Counted from the first letter of the stretch, positions 1-14,029 are shown. The stretch is DNA of 64,000 bases from Camarhynchus parvulus (GCF_901933205.1 NC_044573.1:84216546-84280545); one strand, 5' to 3'. Notes: a model not told the origin generated them from the sequence alone. Program-made: numbers and translations.

Positions 1-1609
1 CTTTCACTTTTCTTTTTTTTTATTTTTCATTTCACTTGAGTATTTTTGGATGTTATCCAGTAAATAAGAAGAAATAGAAGAAGCTGAAAATCGACCTGTG
101 CTGTGTAAACTTTCCTCAGTTGTGAAATGGATGGCTCTTGTGCGGTCATAACACTTGAGAACCCCAGAAAAAGTTATTCTACAGTAAAGTTTTAAAAGTT
201 CAGTCATGAAACAAATGTTTGAGCAAAATATTTTTTAAAATGCCATCTACAGAGAGAATTTTTTTCTCTGCGAGTTGATTAAATGTTTAAAATCTCAGCT
301 GTTTGCTGAAAAATCACTACTATCATACAGGTTCTGATCTTATTCTGAAAACCTTCCAAACACTTAAAAGCAAGTAATTCCCATCTAACTAAGATTTCTA
401 TAGGAGGGAACCAAGACATATGTTTTTGGTTTTTCAAAGACAATTTTTAATAGATACTGGGGGTGGGGAGAGGAGTGCTTGAGGTCAGAGAAGAGAATAA
501 CAAGGCAAAACCAGAATTAATTTAGTTCCTTCTTACAGTTTTCCTACTCAATGTAAAAACTATAGATGTTCAGGTTATGTCCTTTTTGAAAATGTCTTGT
601 TTCAAGCATGTCTTGTCTCTTGCTGAAAATCTTGTTAAAGCTTCTTAAAAATAGAATTTGTAAAATAAATCAGTTGTTTAATTATAGTGCTTGTATCTTG
701 ACTTTTGGTTTCTGTCCAGACCTGCCTCATTTTCTTGACAAATTTTGCCCTCCCTTGCTATCCGTTATTGCATCTAATGTAGTTTGGCACTGGGAATACT
801 TTGTAGATAGAAGCATTTCCTCCCATTACCCAGATAGGTTATTCAATAAGTATAGCACAAGGGACCTTGTCACTCCCATATTTTCAAAAGCTCTTTTCAT
901 CTGACCATTAATCAAAAGACTCTCTATTTTTCCAAATCTAATAAAGATATCTTTATCTTAGATTCTGAGCACAACTCAGATAATAAAAAGAGAACCATAT
1001 TTTGATTATTTATTCCAGAATCCCATTTCAGATTTTAAACTAATGCCTATCTAAGACCAGTAAGTTTCAGTAAACTGCTACAGTGGGAATTAAATTTAAC
1101 AATATTTCAGTACTAGCATTTCTTCCTTGTAGTGACAGGTGATTAAGCCTCCTAGATAAAAATCTTTCAAAAGAAATAGAGGGAAAAAATTATTTTTTAG
1201 TGAAGTTTGAACAATTTTTGTCCTACATAAAATGGAAAATTTCATATAGGAAATTACATACTGTTGTGCACGTCAAAGTAAACACATGAACAAAAGTAAA
1301 TACATGTTCACAGCAAAGTAAAGACATTTTCTTAGGGAATTTAAGTATCTATATCATATGCATATGAGATTATTTTTAAATTTTATTCTCATTAAACTAA
1401 CATTCAAATGAGGTTTAAGTGAGAAAATGTCATTGTTCTAGGTTCTTATCAAACATATACTAGAAAAACGCCACCAGCTTTTGCTTCTTGCCTTCTTGTA
1501 GTATGAATAACATCCTTTTAGTGCTTTTGGTTTAGATGGGGTCCTTCAAAGAATGTAGTAATCTGACTAAATGAATACTCCTATATCTGAGTAGCCTGTA
1601 TAGACAACC
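1..1609. other. AT-rich non-coding stretch, no gene seen
   Basis: No exon, RNA gene or recognisable transposon is visible. The first 30 bases are pyrimidine-rich with a long T run. Around 1274-1326 a short A-rich unit of the type CAAAGTAAANACAT occurs three times at about 20-bp spacing, a degenerate mini-repeat. Open frames here are under 100 codons and show no domain, consistent with chance frames in AT-rich DNA. Confidence 0.7.
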
Positions 1610-2210
1610 TTTGCATTCTGCAGAGGAAAGGAGAAGGACCTGGGGGTCTGGTGGACAAGAAGTTTACCATGAACCAGCAGTGTGCCTTTTGGCCAAAAAG
1701 GCCAAGCAGTATCCTGGGGAAAAGCATGGACAGAATACAGAGGGAGGTTATCCTGCCCCGCTGCTCTACCCTGTGAGGCCACACCTGGAGTGTTGTATCC
1801 ACTTTTGGTCTCCTCAGCTCAAAACAGGAACTACAGGAATGGGCCCAGTGGGGATCTACAAAGACGATGATGGGACAGGAGTATGTCTCTTAAAAGGAGA
1901 GTCTGAGGGAGCTGGGCCAGACTCTTTTTCAGTGGCACCCAGTGACAGGAAAAGGGTCAAAGGGCACAAACTGGAACATTGGAATATCCATTTGAACAGG
2001 ACAAAATCTTCTTTACTGTGAGGATAACCGAGCACTGTAACAGGCAACCCAGAGAGGTTTCAGTGCCACTTCTCTGGAGCTATTCAAAATCTGCCTGGAG
2101 ATGGTCCTATGTCACCTACTCTGGATGAAACTGCTTTATCAGAAGGGGGGGAACTAGATGGCCTCCTGAGGTCCCTTTCAACCTCAACCATTGGGACTGT
2201 GACTGTGGTT
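1610..2210 (+). mobile_element. CR1 LINE, 5'-truncated copy (3' part of ORF2 plus tail)
   Basis: The text follows the avian CR1 consensus in order: AAGGACCTGGGGGTCTGGTG, the block encoding the C-terminal part of the ORF2 reverse transcriptase ('vddkltmnqqcal', 'aylvrphlecc'), then AGTGGCACCCAGTGACAGGA, 'cactgtaacaggcaacccagagagg' and the 3' tail ending near TCCCTTTCAACC. The segment around 1850-1900 is shorter than usual, so there is an internal deletion. Frames 1611-2021 and 1682-1870 are different reading frames through this dead copy. Retrotransposition by such a copy is impossible because the 5' UTR, ORF1, endonuclease and most of the RT are absent. The ends are approximate. Confidence 0.9.
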
Positions 2211-2215
2211 CTGCT

Positions 2216-5200
2216 TTGTATTGTTTCATCTTAGTCTACAGTTAACATCTAAACTAGGTCCATTCAAGTCTGACTGAGTAGATCTGTTTGTCTCGAGTAT
2301 GAAATGGACCCAGACCAAGTAGTTAAAAAATATATGTGTATCCTTTAGGCAGTTAAATGAAATAAATAATTTAATTCAGATTTAAGGTAGTTAGGCAGAT
2401 GATGTCTCTGGTGCATTAGTTTAGTTTAATTTTGCTGTAATAATCTGAAGTATTGCCCCTCTTTTCTGTTTCAGGATTTTGTCTTTAGGATATAAATCTG
2501 CAGAAGAGAAATTTTCCTCACCACACCGTTGCTCTGTCAAGGGTCCATGAATAGTTTTCATTTTGCCAGTTCCACAGTTCCAAACCATCCCACCCCCTTG
2601 ATTTACAAGTGTCAAATAAAGGATAATTTGTCTATGGAAGATTAAAAATTCAGAGTTCTTATTTTTTTTTTGCTTTTAAGACTGGAAATCAGAATTCTTT
2701 ACATGATCTGTCATATTTTACTGTTGTTACCACTGATATCAGACTACATTTTAAATTTCTAAAACTAAGAGGTTTATTATAAGGAGATATTATAAATAAG
2801 TACATAATGGCACTGCACCTCAGAGCCTCTATTTCCTGTTCAGTAATATTTTACTATGATGTGTGACATTTCCCCCTCAGGATTTTCTGAAGAAATAAGA
2901 GCTGCAAGAAATTGAGTGATATGTTTCCAACATTTGAATTAATATTTTAATGACGCACTGTATTTTATAGTCTGTAGTATCTTATAGTCTAGTTCCATTT
3001 GGTTTAAACCCAAAGGAACTGCACTGAAAAGGTAGAAGTGCTGCCAGTGCAAGGGCCAGCCAGGCACACTGTGCTTACTACAGCAATTACACTGGCTGAT
3101 TAAAAAATATAAGCATCTCATGAATCAAGATGGTGTTACTCACTTTCTTTATCTTAAGGAATATTTTAAGAACATGTGATTAGGAATTGATTGGATCTCT
3201 AAATAGTGTCAGAATTTCAATAGCACTTGTTGGAATGCTTGGAAATGTACAAAATATTCCTCCTTTACTTTCTTAAGACTATCCTCTCCCTTTCATATAT
3301 ATATATATATTTAATTCCCATTTAGATTTCAGACATGGCCTGTAAGTATTCATCTTGCTCAGTTTAAGTATAGACTGTTCCATTAAGTTCTCTGAACTGT
3401 TTTGTAGCTTGTTTTATGAAAGTCTTTTATACCTGCTTCCCTTGTGTACTAGTTGTAATTCACTTTGATTACAGCAGTTTAGCAGTAAATTGTATCTTTC
3501 AAGTCTGGAATTCTTTTTAAAACTCCCTGCAATAGTCACGTAATGTTTTTTTATATTGCTTATTAGCATGAGTTCAGTACTGACCAGCTGCATGCCCCCA
3601 GAAGCACTTGGTTGCCAAGGGTCCATAGGTCTTGATCTTATATGTGGAGCTATTTCTACAGCAGCAGGTAAACATGCATGCATTTAAAAATGCAGTCTGT
3701 TTCACCGAGCTCTCTCCTGACAAGCACTAGTGTGGTTCAAGAGCTTGATACAAATCAAACTGTTCTTCCATCCACCAAAATAGAAAAAACTCTTCTTCTT
3801 TGGTAAGAAAGCCTTCTAGCAGCATGGATGAAGAGGCATGCTGTGCCAGAGAAAGTCCTTATGATTTCATGTCATTAAAAAATTTACCTCATATCCCCTT
3901 ATGGATATGGGGACAGTGTTTTCTCTATGACAGTGCTCTGGAGCTGCTGGATGTGAACTAAATCACTAGGGAATCAGCATAACTTGTCTGTGAATATGTT
4001 CTGCAGATGACAAAATTAATTTGTTTGAAGAAAAGCAAGATCTCATAGAGATTAAGGTACTACAGACTCACAGAAAAAATAAAGTATTCAAAGTCCTGCA
4101 CTTCTAGCTGCTTTGTGTTGAGTGATACCTCAGCTTGGAGCCAAATTGACTGTCCTCTCTGGCTTTTCTATCTTATTCAAGGATAATTTACGGTTGACTA
4201 TACATCACAGTAATATATCTGATTTTAATATTTGAAAAAAATCCTCCTCCTTTTCCACCTAACACCACAGGAACAGAGTGTTTAATGACAAACCAATACA
4301 CATGTGAGTTTCTGCACTAGCCAAGCACACATTTGCAACATCCTTACTAATTTATTTTGCTGTGCAGTGATCTATTTACAATATATTGACATGCATTGAA
4401 GCAGAGGATGACAACTCATCAACTGCTAGCTTTTACCCAACAGGTCTATCACAAACAGGTACATTAAAAAAAATTCTCCTCTAGAAGGGCATATTTTTTC
4501 CTACCGCATTCTGTATTACAGCAGAATTTCAGGAAGGCATATTTCAGTTTACAGAGTTGTACTCTGACCATTTTTAATACAGTATTTATTTACAATATTA
4601 AAAATGGAGAGGAATATTATAGAAAACACATTCAACCTACAAAGCATATATTTTTCTACCTCTGAGTCAGTTATGGCAAAATCAGATTCATAGGAGAGGA
4701 TGTATCTGATCACACGTGCATATCTGTCATCAGACATCTATTCTACGTAAATTGCACTAGGCCCTCTCAGTAATTGGTGGAAAAAGTCAGGTATTTCCAG
4801 AGTGTGATTTATCAGATGTATGGGAGAAGTGTCCTTTAAAGTTCAATAAATCTTACAGAAGTGCTTCTTTTTCTAGCTACAGAGTGCAGAAGCAGTTTGG
4901 ATTACCACCTCAAATAGAAGCAATCAGATTTGAGACCTTTACATTGCAACAGATGAAACATGCTCTTCTTTTGTATTCAGTTCTGCACAGTGTTTTCCAT
5001 TTAGCTGGGCACAAATCTTTTAAATCTCAAAGATTTTAAATTTTTCTAAAAACAATTTGTACATTGATTTTAAAACAGGAATAAAAAGCAAAAAAATATC
5101 ACGTAAGAAAGGTGTCTACATCAGGAGAGTAGGGTATAGACTAGTAGGAGATGGAGCAAATAGGAAGCATGAAACAATGTGCTATTTGAGAATTAATTAT

Positions 5201-7225
5201 TCTATATTTTGTTCCACCAAATATGTTTATATGTGACAGAAAAAAGACTGCATCAGAGCTATAATTTTAATGCCTACTTGACTGAGGTGCTATTCAGTGT
5301 TGAGCAGTTCATTATGAAACACAGAAAACTGCTGGTAGTTTGAAGAACATTTTGTTGACAAGCAAATAATTTTAGTAGTCTGAGTTTTTCCTTAGGAATT
5401 ACAAAAACATAATAAGAGCTATTAATCACATGGCAAATAAGACAAATTTTCTGCAAAAAGACTTGCAATGATCATTTATTTGACAGGGAGGCATTAAAAA
5501 CAAGAACGGCCAAAAGACACTTCAGTGATTATTTAGGTGTGCAGAGTGCAAAAACAGATAATCTTTAATCCATCTGTAATGAATCTCAGTACACTCAAAT
5601 GAATTCTTATTTGATATTTATTTTAAGACATTAATTATTACTCTAAAGAGAAATAAAATTTTAGAGTAAAATACAAACTTTTAATCTTAAATGTAGATGA
5701 ATTAGTGTATCTTCATAGGCACCATATTCATATTCCAGGAACTTTCTTTGACATGTATTTATTGCACATATCACTAATTCATCCAAGGGGACTTGCAACT
5801 CTAAATGGTGCACAGGCCAAACTATAGTTCCAGTAGAGGCTTTAAGCAACATAATGTACATTGTCCAATGACTATGATTTCAGTATCTTCCATGGTACAT
5901 TAAGTGCCCACTTTCCAAATAATTTGTGCTTGAAAAGATGCATTATTCAGAATGAGATTCACAATAAACAGTAACTGACAACTGTAGAGATCAGTAGACT
6001 TTATAAGTAGATGATGAATACAAATATCTTAATTCACATCCTGTAACTAGTTCCTGCATACCAAGCTAAGTGCCAGAGTCACCACTTTCTTCTGTTGATG
6101 CAATTAAAAGCAGACAGTGGTGGTTAAATTATTACCTAAAGGCATAAAAGGCTTAAAGAATAATCTTTGTATTTTCAAAGTCAACTTTTGCAGGTTCTGT
6201 TTCCGACAGACAACCTTCTCAATTCTTATCTCACCACATGCACATTTTTGTGCTGAATTTCGCAATTCTCAAAAGATTGTCCAAACCAAGAATATGTAGA
6301 CTTTGAGGGTAAAAACAGACTGAGATGGTAGAATAAAAGGGGATTGGGACTTGTAGTTTTCTCCTTTTTATGCAATTCCATCTGGGATGAAATGATCAGT
6401 AATTCATTAGGCCAGAGACAAAGAACTGAAAACTTTTCTATTGTGATTAGGACAGAATGTGGAATTCCGGAGTTAATTTTTTTCTTCAATTATTTTTGGT
6501 ACATTTTTCGTCTAACAACTGATGCATCAAGTGCTCCAGATGACCTCCAAGGTAAACATCCAAACCAAAAGTCTTGTTTTAACTTCAAATTCCTTGTGCA
6601 AAACAAATCACTTCTCACAGGAGAGCTCAACAAACCACTAACAAATGACTCACAGTTACTTTTATGACAGATTAATTGCCTTGTGAACAGCAGAAGCAGA
6701 AGATATATCTTAACTTTCAAAAGTCTTTCATAGTTCAGTTTTTATATGCAAGCTAGAAAAACATCTAGAAATAACCATATACTGAATGCAAATTGTGTAT
6801 CTATGGAGTGAAAGAACAAAACAGGATTAGCCTGGTTTTCTTCCTGCCATCTAAAAAATACTATTAGAACTATGTCTGGACTGATTATTGTGTTGACTGT
6901 TGTTGAAGGTAAAATTTTAATTTGTTGGAATGAATCTAAATAATACATACATTAGTTACAGCACACTAGATATTCCAAGAACACTGTGCCATCTCATAAC
7001 AGCCAAAGAAATTTATATAACTGGACAAGAACAGTGCGGTAGGATTTAAGATTTTCTGGTCTTGCAGTAAATGTTACAGCTAACACCTGCACCACGTTTA
7101 GCTTTTCAATCTCACGAGCACAGGCTGTTTTTTCTTGGGTGGTAGATTTTTTTTTTTTGTTAGTGGTTATTTTTGAATCTGTTTCTATTAATTTAAGTAA
7201 GACAAAACTAATGGAATTAATCTTG
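2216..7225. other. Unique AT-rich DNA, no gene seen
   Basis: Five kilobases with only short chance frames (longest about 107 codons, no recognisable domain). The only structure noted is an (AT)8 microsatellite at 3295-3310 and short T runs, for example near 2671. No transposon family was recognised. Confidence 0.65.
3295..3310. repeat. (AT)8 microsatellite
   Basis: Eight uninterrupted AT units, read directly. A likely length-polymorphic site with no sign of function. Confidence 0.9.
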
Positions 7226-7231
7226 TGCTTG
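7226..7231. repeat. Left target-site duplication TGCTTG of the 7.2-kb LTR
   Basis: Exact 6-bp match to 7515-7520 immediately beyond the other LTR end, marking a single integration event. Confidence 0.85.
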
Positions 7232-7514
7232 TGTTGCCTTATATATTAGAGCAGTGCACGGCACCAGTTCTATTATCCTTACACTGCAAGGATCCCAAAC
7301 CTTCTAAGCTTCCTACCCTCTTAATGCTTCTTGTGGAGCAGCTCCTCTGAGCAGTGACTCCTCTGGATCCTTGCAGCAGCCATCTAACTTCTCTTCTTGC
7401 TACACCCTTTTACGAGACTTGATGTCATTAGTTACAGGTGTTCTTAATCTCTAGTAATTAATCCCAGCTGCAACGCCTGGAGGGGTTAAGATTACATTCT
7501 ACTGCCCCCCTACA
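7232..7514 (-). mobile_element. Solo LTR, short (283 bp) ERVK-like family, copy 1
   Basis: The element begins TGTTGCC and ends CCCTACA (TG...CA). It is flanked by an exact 6-bp target-site duplication TGCTTG (7226-7231 and 7515-7520), the size typical of class II/ERVK-type integrases. On the minus strand it reads TGTAGGGGGGCAGTAGAATG at its start and ends with AATATATAAGGCAACA. A second copy of the same length and layout lies at 36801-37077; both share the GTTGCAGCTG core followed by an ATTA(A/G)GAACA block. No internal retroviral sequence adjoins it, so it is a solo LTR formed by recombination between the two ends of a provirus. The minus-strand sense is inferred from comparison of the two copies. 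Confidence 0.85.
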
Positions 7515-7520
7515 TGCTTG

Positions 7521-10500
7521 GAGAAGCAAAGAAATACCTTGAGGTAACATGGTTTTTAATTATGAATTGATCTTGAAAATAGTCTGTCTTCTAGATTTTT
7601 ATTATTTCTGTTGAAAGCTGCTGTCATGACAGAGGATGATAATATCAGCCCTAGTCTTTATTTCACAATCATAGAGAGCCTCTGATCTGATCCCCAGACA
7701 CTGAAGTCAGTAAAAATAAAACTGAGACGAAGAATTCAACTAAATTCTGGTCCAGAAAGTGATCTGACAGCAGATTTCACAAATCTCTTGTATCCCATAT
7801 TTTTGAAGAAATGCTCTGCTGCATACCAGCCCAGATGGAATTTTTCAAAGCATCATGTATGGCAAATAACATTAAATGTGATTGAGAGTTTGCTATATAA
7901 AGACTACTTGCAAAGCATTGAACCACAAGTGCTGCTGAGCTGGTTTCAATGTTTTGTTCTAGTGCAAATTTAGATAACACTGTGGATGTAATATTAGCTT
8001 TAATTATGTTGATATGTAATGTTAAATCTAGCTTAATACTTCGCATGTTTATAAGAAACTAAAACCTTGCTTACGGGCAGTAGTTTTCTACAGTTGAAAG
8101 GCAGGTCTTCTTCTCAGGAGGGATCCTAGTTATGCATGACTCTCTCCTAATAGCCAGAATATAAACTCATAACTCTTAGCCTGTGGATCTTCCAAGGGTT
8201 CAATGTATCTTGATTAATGAATGTTCTGATCTCTGGAAATGTGAGGTGCTGCTAACTGGATAGAAATAGAATGGACCCAAGATGCTTGAGATGAAAACTC
8301 CTGCATTAAGCCCTCAGTTCTGTTGCTGAGTGTGGGCATCCAGAAATGATGAAGCAATATATATCTCTCTATAACTCTTTGGGGTTGGATTTGGTTGGGC
8401 TTTGAAGGCATGAGGATGGTTCTCCTAGTCTACAGAACAGTTTCAGTACGAACCTTGAAGAATTCATCATAATTCATATTGTTCTTATTAGCATTCAGTT
8501 TTTTTCTAGCAGTACTTGAGCTACCACCACCTGTCTCTCTTCATCCTTCCTATGGTGGCACAATCATGCATGCTACTGTGTACACTATCAAAAAATGGGG
8601 TTGATGGAGGGAAAATATGTAAATGGAGGAGGCGAGTGAACAAATACAAAGATTGATTGGATTGTCAGGTGAGGCAATTTGAAATTTCTCTCTAGTGAGA
8701 GAAATATCAAATCTGAAACCAAATTTTGATGAGACTGGACTATTGTCTTGTTAACAGTCCTTCAGATGTTGTTTAACAAAACTAGTAGAAACTGACGTAG
8801 CTGTGACTTTTGAGCTGGCTTAGGTATATTTTTCTTTCTTGAAAACTCAAGGTTTTGCTGTTGACCCAACAGTAGGTGATCAAAAAAAGTCTATGGTTTT
8901 AATGTCCTTGATTTTGAAGTTGGAATCAGACTCAGACTCAGCCTGCTGGCTTAACCACAAACAATGTTTAGAAATCTTCATGAGGTAAAGCAAGAGATGG
9001 TTGGTGTTTTTTCTTCTCATATCCTTGCCACATGTACATTTTCTTAAAAAAAAAGTAACATTTCAACAAAAGGTTATGGACATCAAGTTGTATGTGTTTT
9101 TATACTAACTATAGAATAATAGAAAATACACGGTTTACACTTAGATAACTTTCATGTTCATTGCTAGAGTGCAACAGACAAATTGGCAGTAACAATAACA
9201 AACAAAACATATAAAACAGCTATCTAAAAGACTTTGTCCAATGCCTATTGAAAAGCTGTTCAGATATGTAAATTGTAAACAATTCTATGTTTATTTAATA
9301 TTTTTCATTTTAAGAGACAATGCTGTTGAACTTACTTTGCACTTGTACACATTTCCTAGATAGTAAAAAAGAATAGATGCATGCAAGTTATAGCTGTTGA
9401 CAAGATATAATGAATAATGCATTTTCAGCTTAGTATTCAATTAATACCAACACTTACGACCTATTGGAAATAGACGATGTTTATAACTTAGTATGCATTG
9501 TAGTAACAATAAAGTGAGGGAGATCTAACTGAAAATTAATAAAAGTGCTCAAAGTGATAACTAGCATTCAGGAAAAGATTGCGTAGAAAACAAGTGTGCT
9601 GAAATGGAAATGAGTCAAGCAGTCCAAATGTTATAGGATTTGGCAAACACTGCTATTCCAGAATGTTCTGCAAGTAGGTGTCCCTGAACAAATCCTTATT
9701 CCTGATTAACATGATTCCATCTTTACAGAAGACATCACTAAAGCAGGGTCAGTCTCTAAAAGATGGTCTATCACTGAGCCAATAACAAGATCCTTCCAGT
9801 TAAAGTCCTGAAGTTTTGAAGTGCTGGGTCAGAATGACTCTGGAGGAGTGCCTGATATCAATACAAATAAACTCTGTAGAGGTAAGTTTATGTTCTACAC
9901 TTACTGAAGAATAGATCCAGATCATAAATGTAAAATGGTGCTTAAATGAATAAGCAGTCCTACTGTGGTTAAAAAAAATGGCCTACAAATTGAAGAGGTA
10001 TAAGCAATGTGATGCTAATAAAAATATTAGATAAAATTCTGAAATATATTAAAAAGAATGTCATAAATAAGACATTAGATGAATATTCTACTCCTTTTGA
10101 TACTGAAAAAGCCTTAAGGAGTGTCTGATAACCACTTTGGGGCAAAGCAGGTTAAGAAAGGTGTAAAACAAATTGAAAAGCTAGAGGATGACAAAAATAG
10201 TTTATAATTTTAATTTTCATCAATAATGATTTAGATGTCATGCAAAATATTTTCATTCCAAAGACAGACATGCACTGGAATATTTTATTTACACAGAAGT
10301 TGCAAAACATTTTTCAATTAAGATTTTTAGAGATCTGTCTGTGTAAGAAGCTGGGATCTCTTAAACATAGCTTGAAAAGATGAAGATGAATAAACTCTGG
10401 AGGGATTTGCATTTCCACGATTCTACAATATTATGGCTTATTGTCATCTTCTTCCCACTTTTGAAATATCAATGTTTCAATGATACTTCTAGAATTCAAA

Positions 10501-12299
10501 AATTTATGTAGAGCTTTTTAACTATATCTACTTAGGATTATCACCATCTCTATGAGCTTCTATATAACACAGGTCATAAAGCCACACCAAGATATGTTCT
10601 TTATTGTTGAAATGTCTTTGAATTTCATATTTGAATTCCTCAGATATACTAATGACATCAGCAGGTTGCTTTGATACATTTACTCAATCCTTTTACACAG
10701 CTTTGATTCTGAACAATGACGCATCTCCACCAAGACTACCTCCAACCTTATACAGTTCTCTGAGCCACTTCAAATTTATCCTGTTTATCTAATGAAAAAG
10801 TACAAGATAATACTACACTGTAGGTTGGTCTAAAGATCAGGACAGAGAAAACATAGTGTCACACTAGTGATAGGTTCAAAATACCATCCCAGACACTTCT
10901 GAAATAAGAGCATTACTCTAAAAATTGTTTTTTAGCTTTCTATTGTGATACAGACTCTAAGTTTTCTCTGTTCACTCTCCATTTCTGCTATGCTTCTTAA
11001 GAAGCTTGGGCCAAGAGAAAATCCCTGTAGGAGGAAAAGCAATCTAATATACCTAGTGAAAATTTGAGATACTGCAGGATGAGGCAGAGGATTCTACAGA
11101 CATGTTGCAAGAGGCTTTGCTTTAAGCATAGTTTCAGCATCTGGTAAGAACTTGACCGTTGATTGCAAATAGAAAAAGTTGCTAACCTGGCTACAACAAA
11201 TGTTAGATTCCAAAACTCACCAGAAGGAGAAGGGGAGGAGAGGGGAATGAAAAAGGAAAGGCAATTGTTATCAGTCTTTTTGGATTAGTCTTTTTCTTGC
11301 CATTTTGAGTGTTAAGTCAAGGAAAATAAATGGGAACACATGACAGATTTCATCCTCTTACACCCCATATTCTCCCAGCTGTTTTCAGGTAAAGCAATTT
11401 CCTGACCTTTTATTATGTGCCTATTTAGTAACCACCATTGAATCTCTCTTCCATGTTCTTATTAAGCCACTTTCTGAACCCTTTCAATTATCAATGTAAA
11501 AAATCAATTTAAAATTATTCTAGATTATACTGCAATAAAACCTAGTTTTTATGGGCTCAAAGACTTCTTGTTTTACCTTTGGTTCAATAAATTTCACCAC
11601 TGCAAATTATCCTGATATTTTCGTGATCCTGTGCACTAAGCAAAAGAAATATGACCAGACACAATTTAATATCAAATAAGAAAAGTAAACACTCATAATG
11701 ATGACGATGATGATCTAACTCAGATGAAAATGGGATCATCTAAACTACATTTTCACTAGTGAATTGTGTTCCTGATATTAAATTTTATGTGTGCATTTAA
11801 TCTAGATAACATAATACTTCATTTTTCTACCACATCTTCTGGCTTTAACCTTATTGTAATGGATTTCCTAAGAGGCTGTTGTTTCTTGATCCTTTATAAT
11901 CAATGCTATATATCTCTTTTACTTCTCTTAATCCCTGAGAACTCTAAATCTATGAAAAAAATAATCTGGAATGCAGAAGCAGTGGAAGTTTTCTGTTTTG
12001 TTTTCCATAGGCTGAAAAGGTAAAGAAAGAGTAAGGGAAAAACCGAATTTTAAAATGCCAATTTTTTTACATTGTAGTTTGCTTTCATTTACTTTGTTTT
12101 CTGCATAGAATGAAATAAAAGTTACATGTAAGAGAATGATTAAAATAACAAGACTATGTGGTAGGAAACTGCGCAAAAGCTTCTGAATTTGCTTCATTTT
12201 TTGTGACAAATTGTTAGTGAAGAGTAAGATATGTTCATTAAAATAGGATGCTTATTGAAGGAAATTTTGAAAGTTACTTGTTTTGTTGAACATTTTTTT
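7521..12299. other. Unique AT-rich DNA, no gene seen
   Basis: No exon or confidently assignable repeat. Noted only: a degenerate GAT-type repeat (ATGATGACGATGATGAT) near 11698-11714 and a purine-only style tract (GAAGGAGAAGGGGAGGAGAG) at about 11222-11265. Parts of 9.6-10.4 kb have a flavour of very old degraded repeat, but I cannot align them to anything and do not call them. Confidence 0.6.
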
Positions 12300-12780
12300 C
12301 ACAGAATCACAGAATGTTTTGGGTTAGAAAGAACTTAAAAATCGCCTCTTTCAAGGACCCTGACTTGGGCAGGGACATCTTCCACTAGACCATTCAGCTC
12401 AAAGCTCCATCCAAGCTGGTCAGGAACATTTCCAGGGAATGGGATCCCCAGCTTTTCTGGGCAACCTCTTCCAGTGCCTCACCACCTCAAAGTAAAGAAT
12501 TTCTTCCTGACATCTAATCTAATCCTGCTGTTTTTCATCTTAAAGCCATTCCTCCTTGTCCTATTACTACATGCCCTTGTAAAAAGTCCTCTTCGGATTT
12601 TTTTGTAGGCCGCCTTGAAGTACTGGAAGGCTGCTCCCTGAAGCTTTCTCTTCTCCAGTCTTCATAAGTGCAGTGTTCCAGCCCTCCAAACATCTTCATG
12701 GCCTCCTCTGGACACACTCTTTGGGTTTTTTACTCCTTGGATATACTGAGTGTAAGAGGAGCTCTGTATTGGACAGAATG
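12300..12780 (-). mobile_element. CR1 LINE, 5'-truncated, reverse orientation
   Basis: The low-coordinate end is the reverse complement of the CR1 3' tail (AGAATCACAGAATGTTTTGG). It is followed by the characteristic antisense blocks 'gggacatcttccactagacca', 'cttccagtgcctcaccac', 'aatttcttcctgacatctaatct' and 'cctctggacacactct'. Beyond about 12725 the match decays but traces continue to about 12780. The copy covers only the last half kilobase of the element and encodes nothing intact. The 60-codon minus-strand frame 12535-12717 falls inside the old ORF2 tail. Confidence 0.9.
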
Positions 12781-12784
12781 ACAT

Positions 12785-13608
12785 GCGGCTCAGCCCAGTG
12801 TTATGTACCACTGTGACCATAACTCTGCTAGGGGAGGAAACTTGTTACTTAGATCATATTATGCTGATATACATAGGGCAGGTAATAGTCTTTCTACTGC
12901 CTGAGCAAGTTTGGGATTAGGAAGACAATTATTTCATGGAAGCTCAGTCATGATGAAAAGAGGCTTGAGGAAGCTGTTCATAGTACACTGAAACTGGAAG
13001 GAAATTTTTCTCATTAAAAACAAGTGGGACCATATGAGAGCTGTGGTATGTCAGTGAATAATAAAATGTTGCTGCAATGATAACATGGTGTGTGCACTGT
13101 AATGCATAAAAAGTATGCCATTTCCACAACACAGACATACAAGTTGAAGTCAAACCATAATGCTCTTATTTGAGTCCCTGCCCTAGAACAGAATCTAGGA
13201 AAAACAGGGAGAATAATAGACTTTTAGAAAACATGATTCACAAGGAAACAGTGAAACAGTTTATTTTGCTGAAAGAAAGTCTGATTGGAGCACAGTCACA
13301 AAAAAGGTGTGGATAGGAAGAAACCAACCTGTTTTCATGCACACTGCTAACAGAAAGAAAAGGATAAGCATGAATTAACTTATTACCTATAGAAAGAACA
13401 AAACTGCTAGTTTCCATTGTTTGAGCCTCTTAAAAACAAGTGTATCTGTAAAGATCTGCAAGCATGGTCAATCCTACTCGAAAACCAAAGGATTGGCTAG
13501 CTCACTTTTGAAGCATTCTTTTCTTTCCAGACATATTTGTCCATTATTTCCTAAGTACATATCTGTCTTCTTTTGGTCCAACGTTGGTTATCTCAGGCTC
13601 TGTGGTTG
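12785..13608. other. Non-coding, nothing recognised
   Basis: AT-rich sequence between a CR1 and an LTR, without exon signals or repeats that I can name. Confidence 0.6.
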
Positions 13609-13612
13609 TCTC

Positions 13613-14029
13613 AGGTCTGGTTTTGGCTACAGTAGAGTCCATTTTCATCACAGTAGCTTGTATGAGACTCATCTTGGATTTGTGCTGAAAGCAGTGTTGA
13701 AAGCACAGGGATGTTATAGCTGCTGCTGAGCAGTGCTTGCATAGCCAAGGCTTCTTCTGCTCCTCTGGTGAGGAGGAGTGAGTGGCAAGCAGGCTGGGAC
13801 TACACAAGGATTTTGGAGGTGACACATCTAGGACAGCTGACCCCATCTGATCCAAAAAATATTTCATACTCATATCCCTTTCTGAGAATATGGCATCATG
13901 CTCAGTATATAAAGGGGGAAGAAGAAGGAAGGGGAGGGAATGCAGTGATGGCATTTTTCTTCTTCAGTGAACATCTAGTGGAGCCTGGCTGTGTGGGGCT
14001 TGGTTGTTGGCTGTGGTTAAACCACAACA
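13613..14029 (+). mobile_element. LTR of an ERVL-like songbird family, sense copy (family A)
   Basis: The 3' end reads GGTTAAACCACAACA, the typical end of a common bird LTR whose 5' end reads TGTCCTGGTTTTGGCTGG; here the start has decayed to GGTCTGGTTTTGGC. In order: 'ttggatttgtgctgaaagcag', 'gctgagcagtgcttgcatag', 'aaggcttcttctgctcctc', 'ggacagctgacccca', then TATATAAAG at about 13907 as a credible TATA box followed by a purine-rich 5' transcript region (GGGGGAAGAAGAAGGAAGGG). Much of the usual R/U5 sequence is missing, so the copy is internally deleted. No target-site duplication is evident, which suggests age. A second copy lies inverted at 24639-25135. Frames 13544-13954 and 13768-14079 are chance frames through it. 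Confidence 0.75.

Noticed and set aside
6344..6667. 107-codon plus-strand frame as an exon
   Set aside because: No similarity that I recognise, no clear splice signals and AT-rich chance composition; the antisense frames are equally open.
9600..10420. Very old CR1-like relic
   Set aside because: Only vague resemblance in scattered words; no block could be aligned with confidence.
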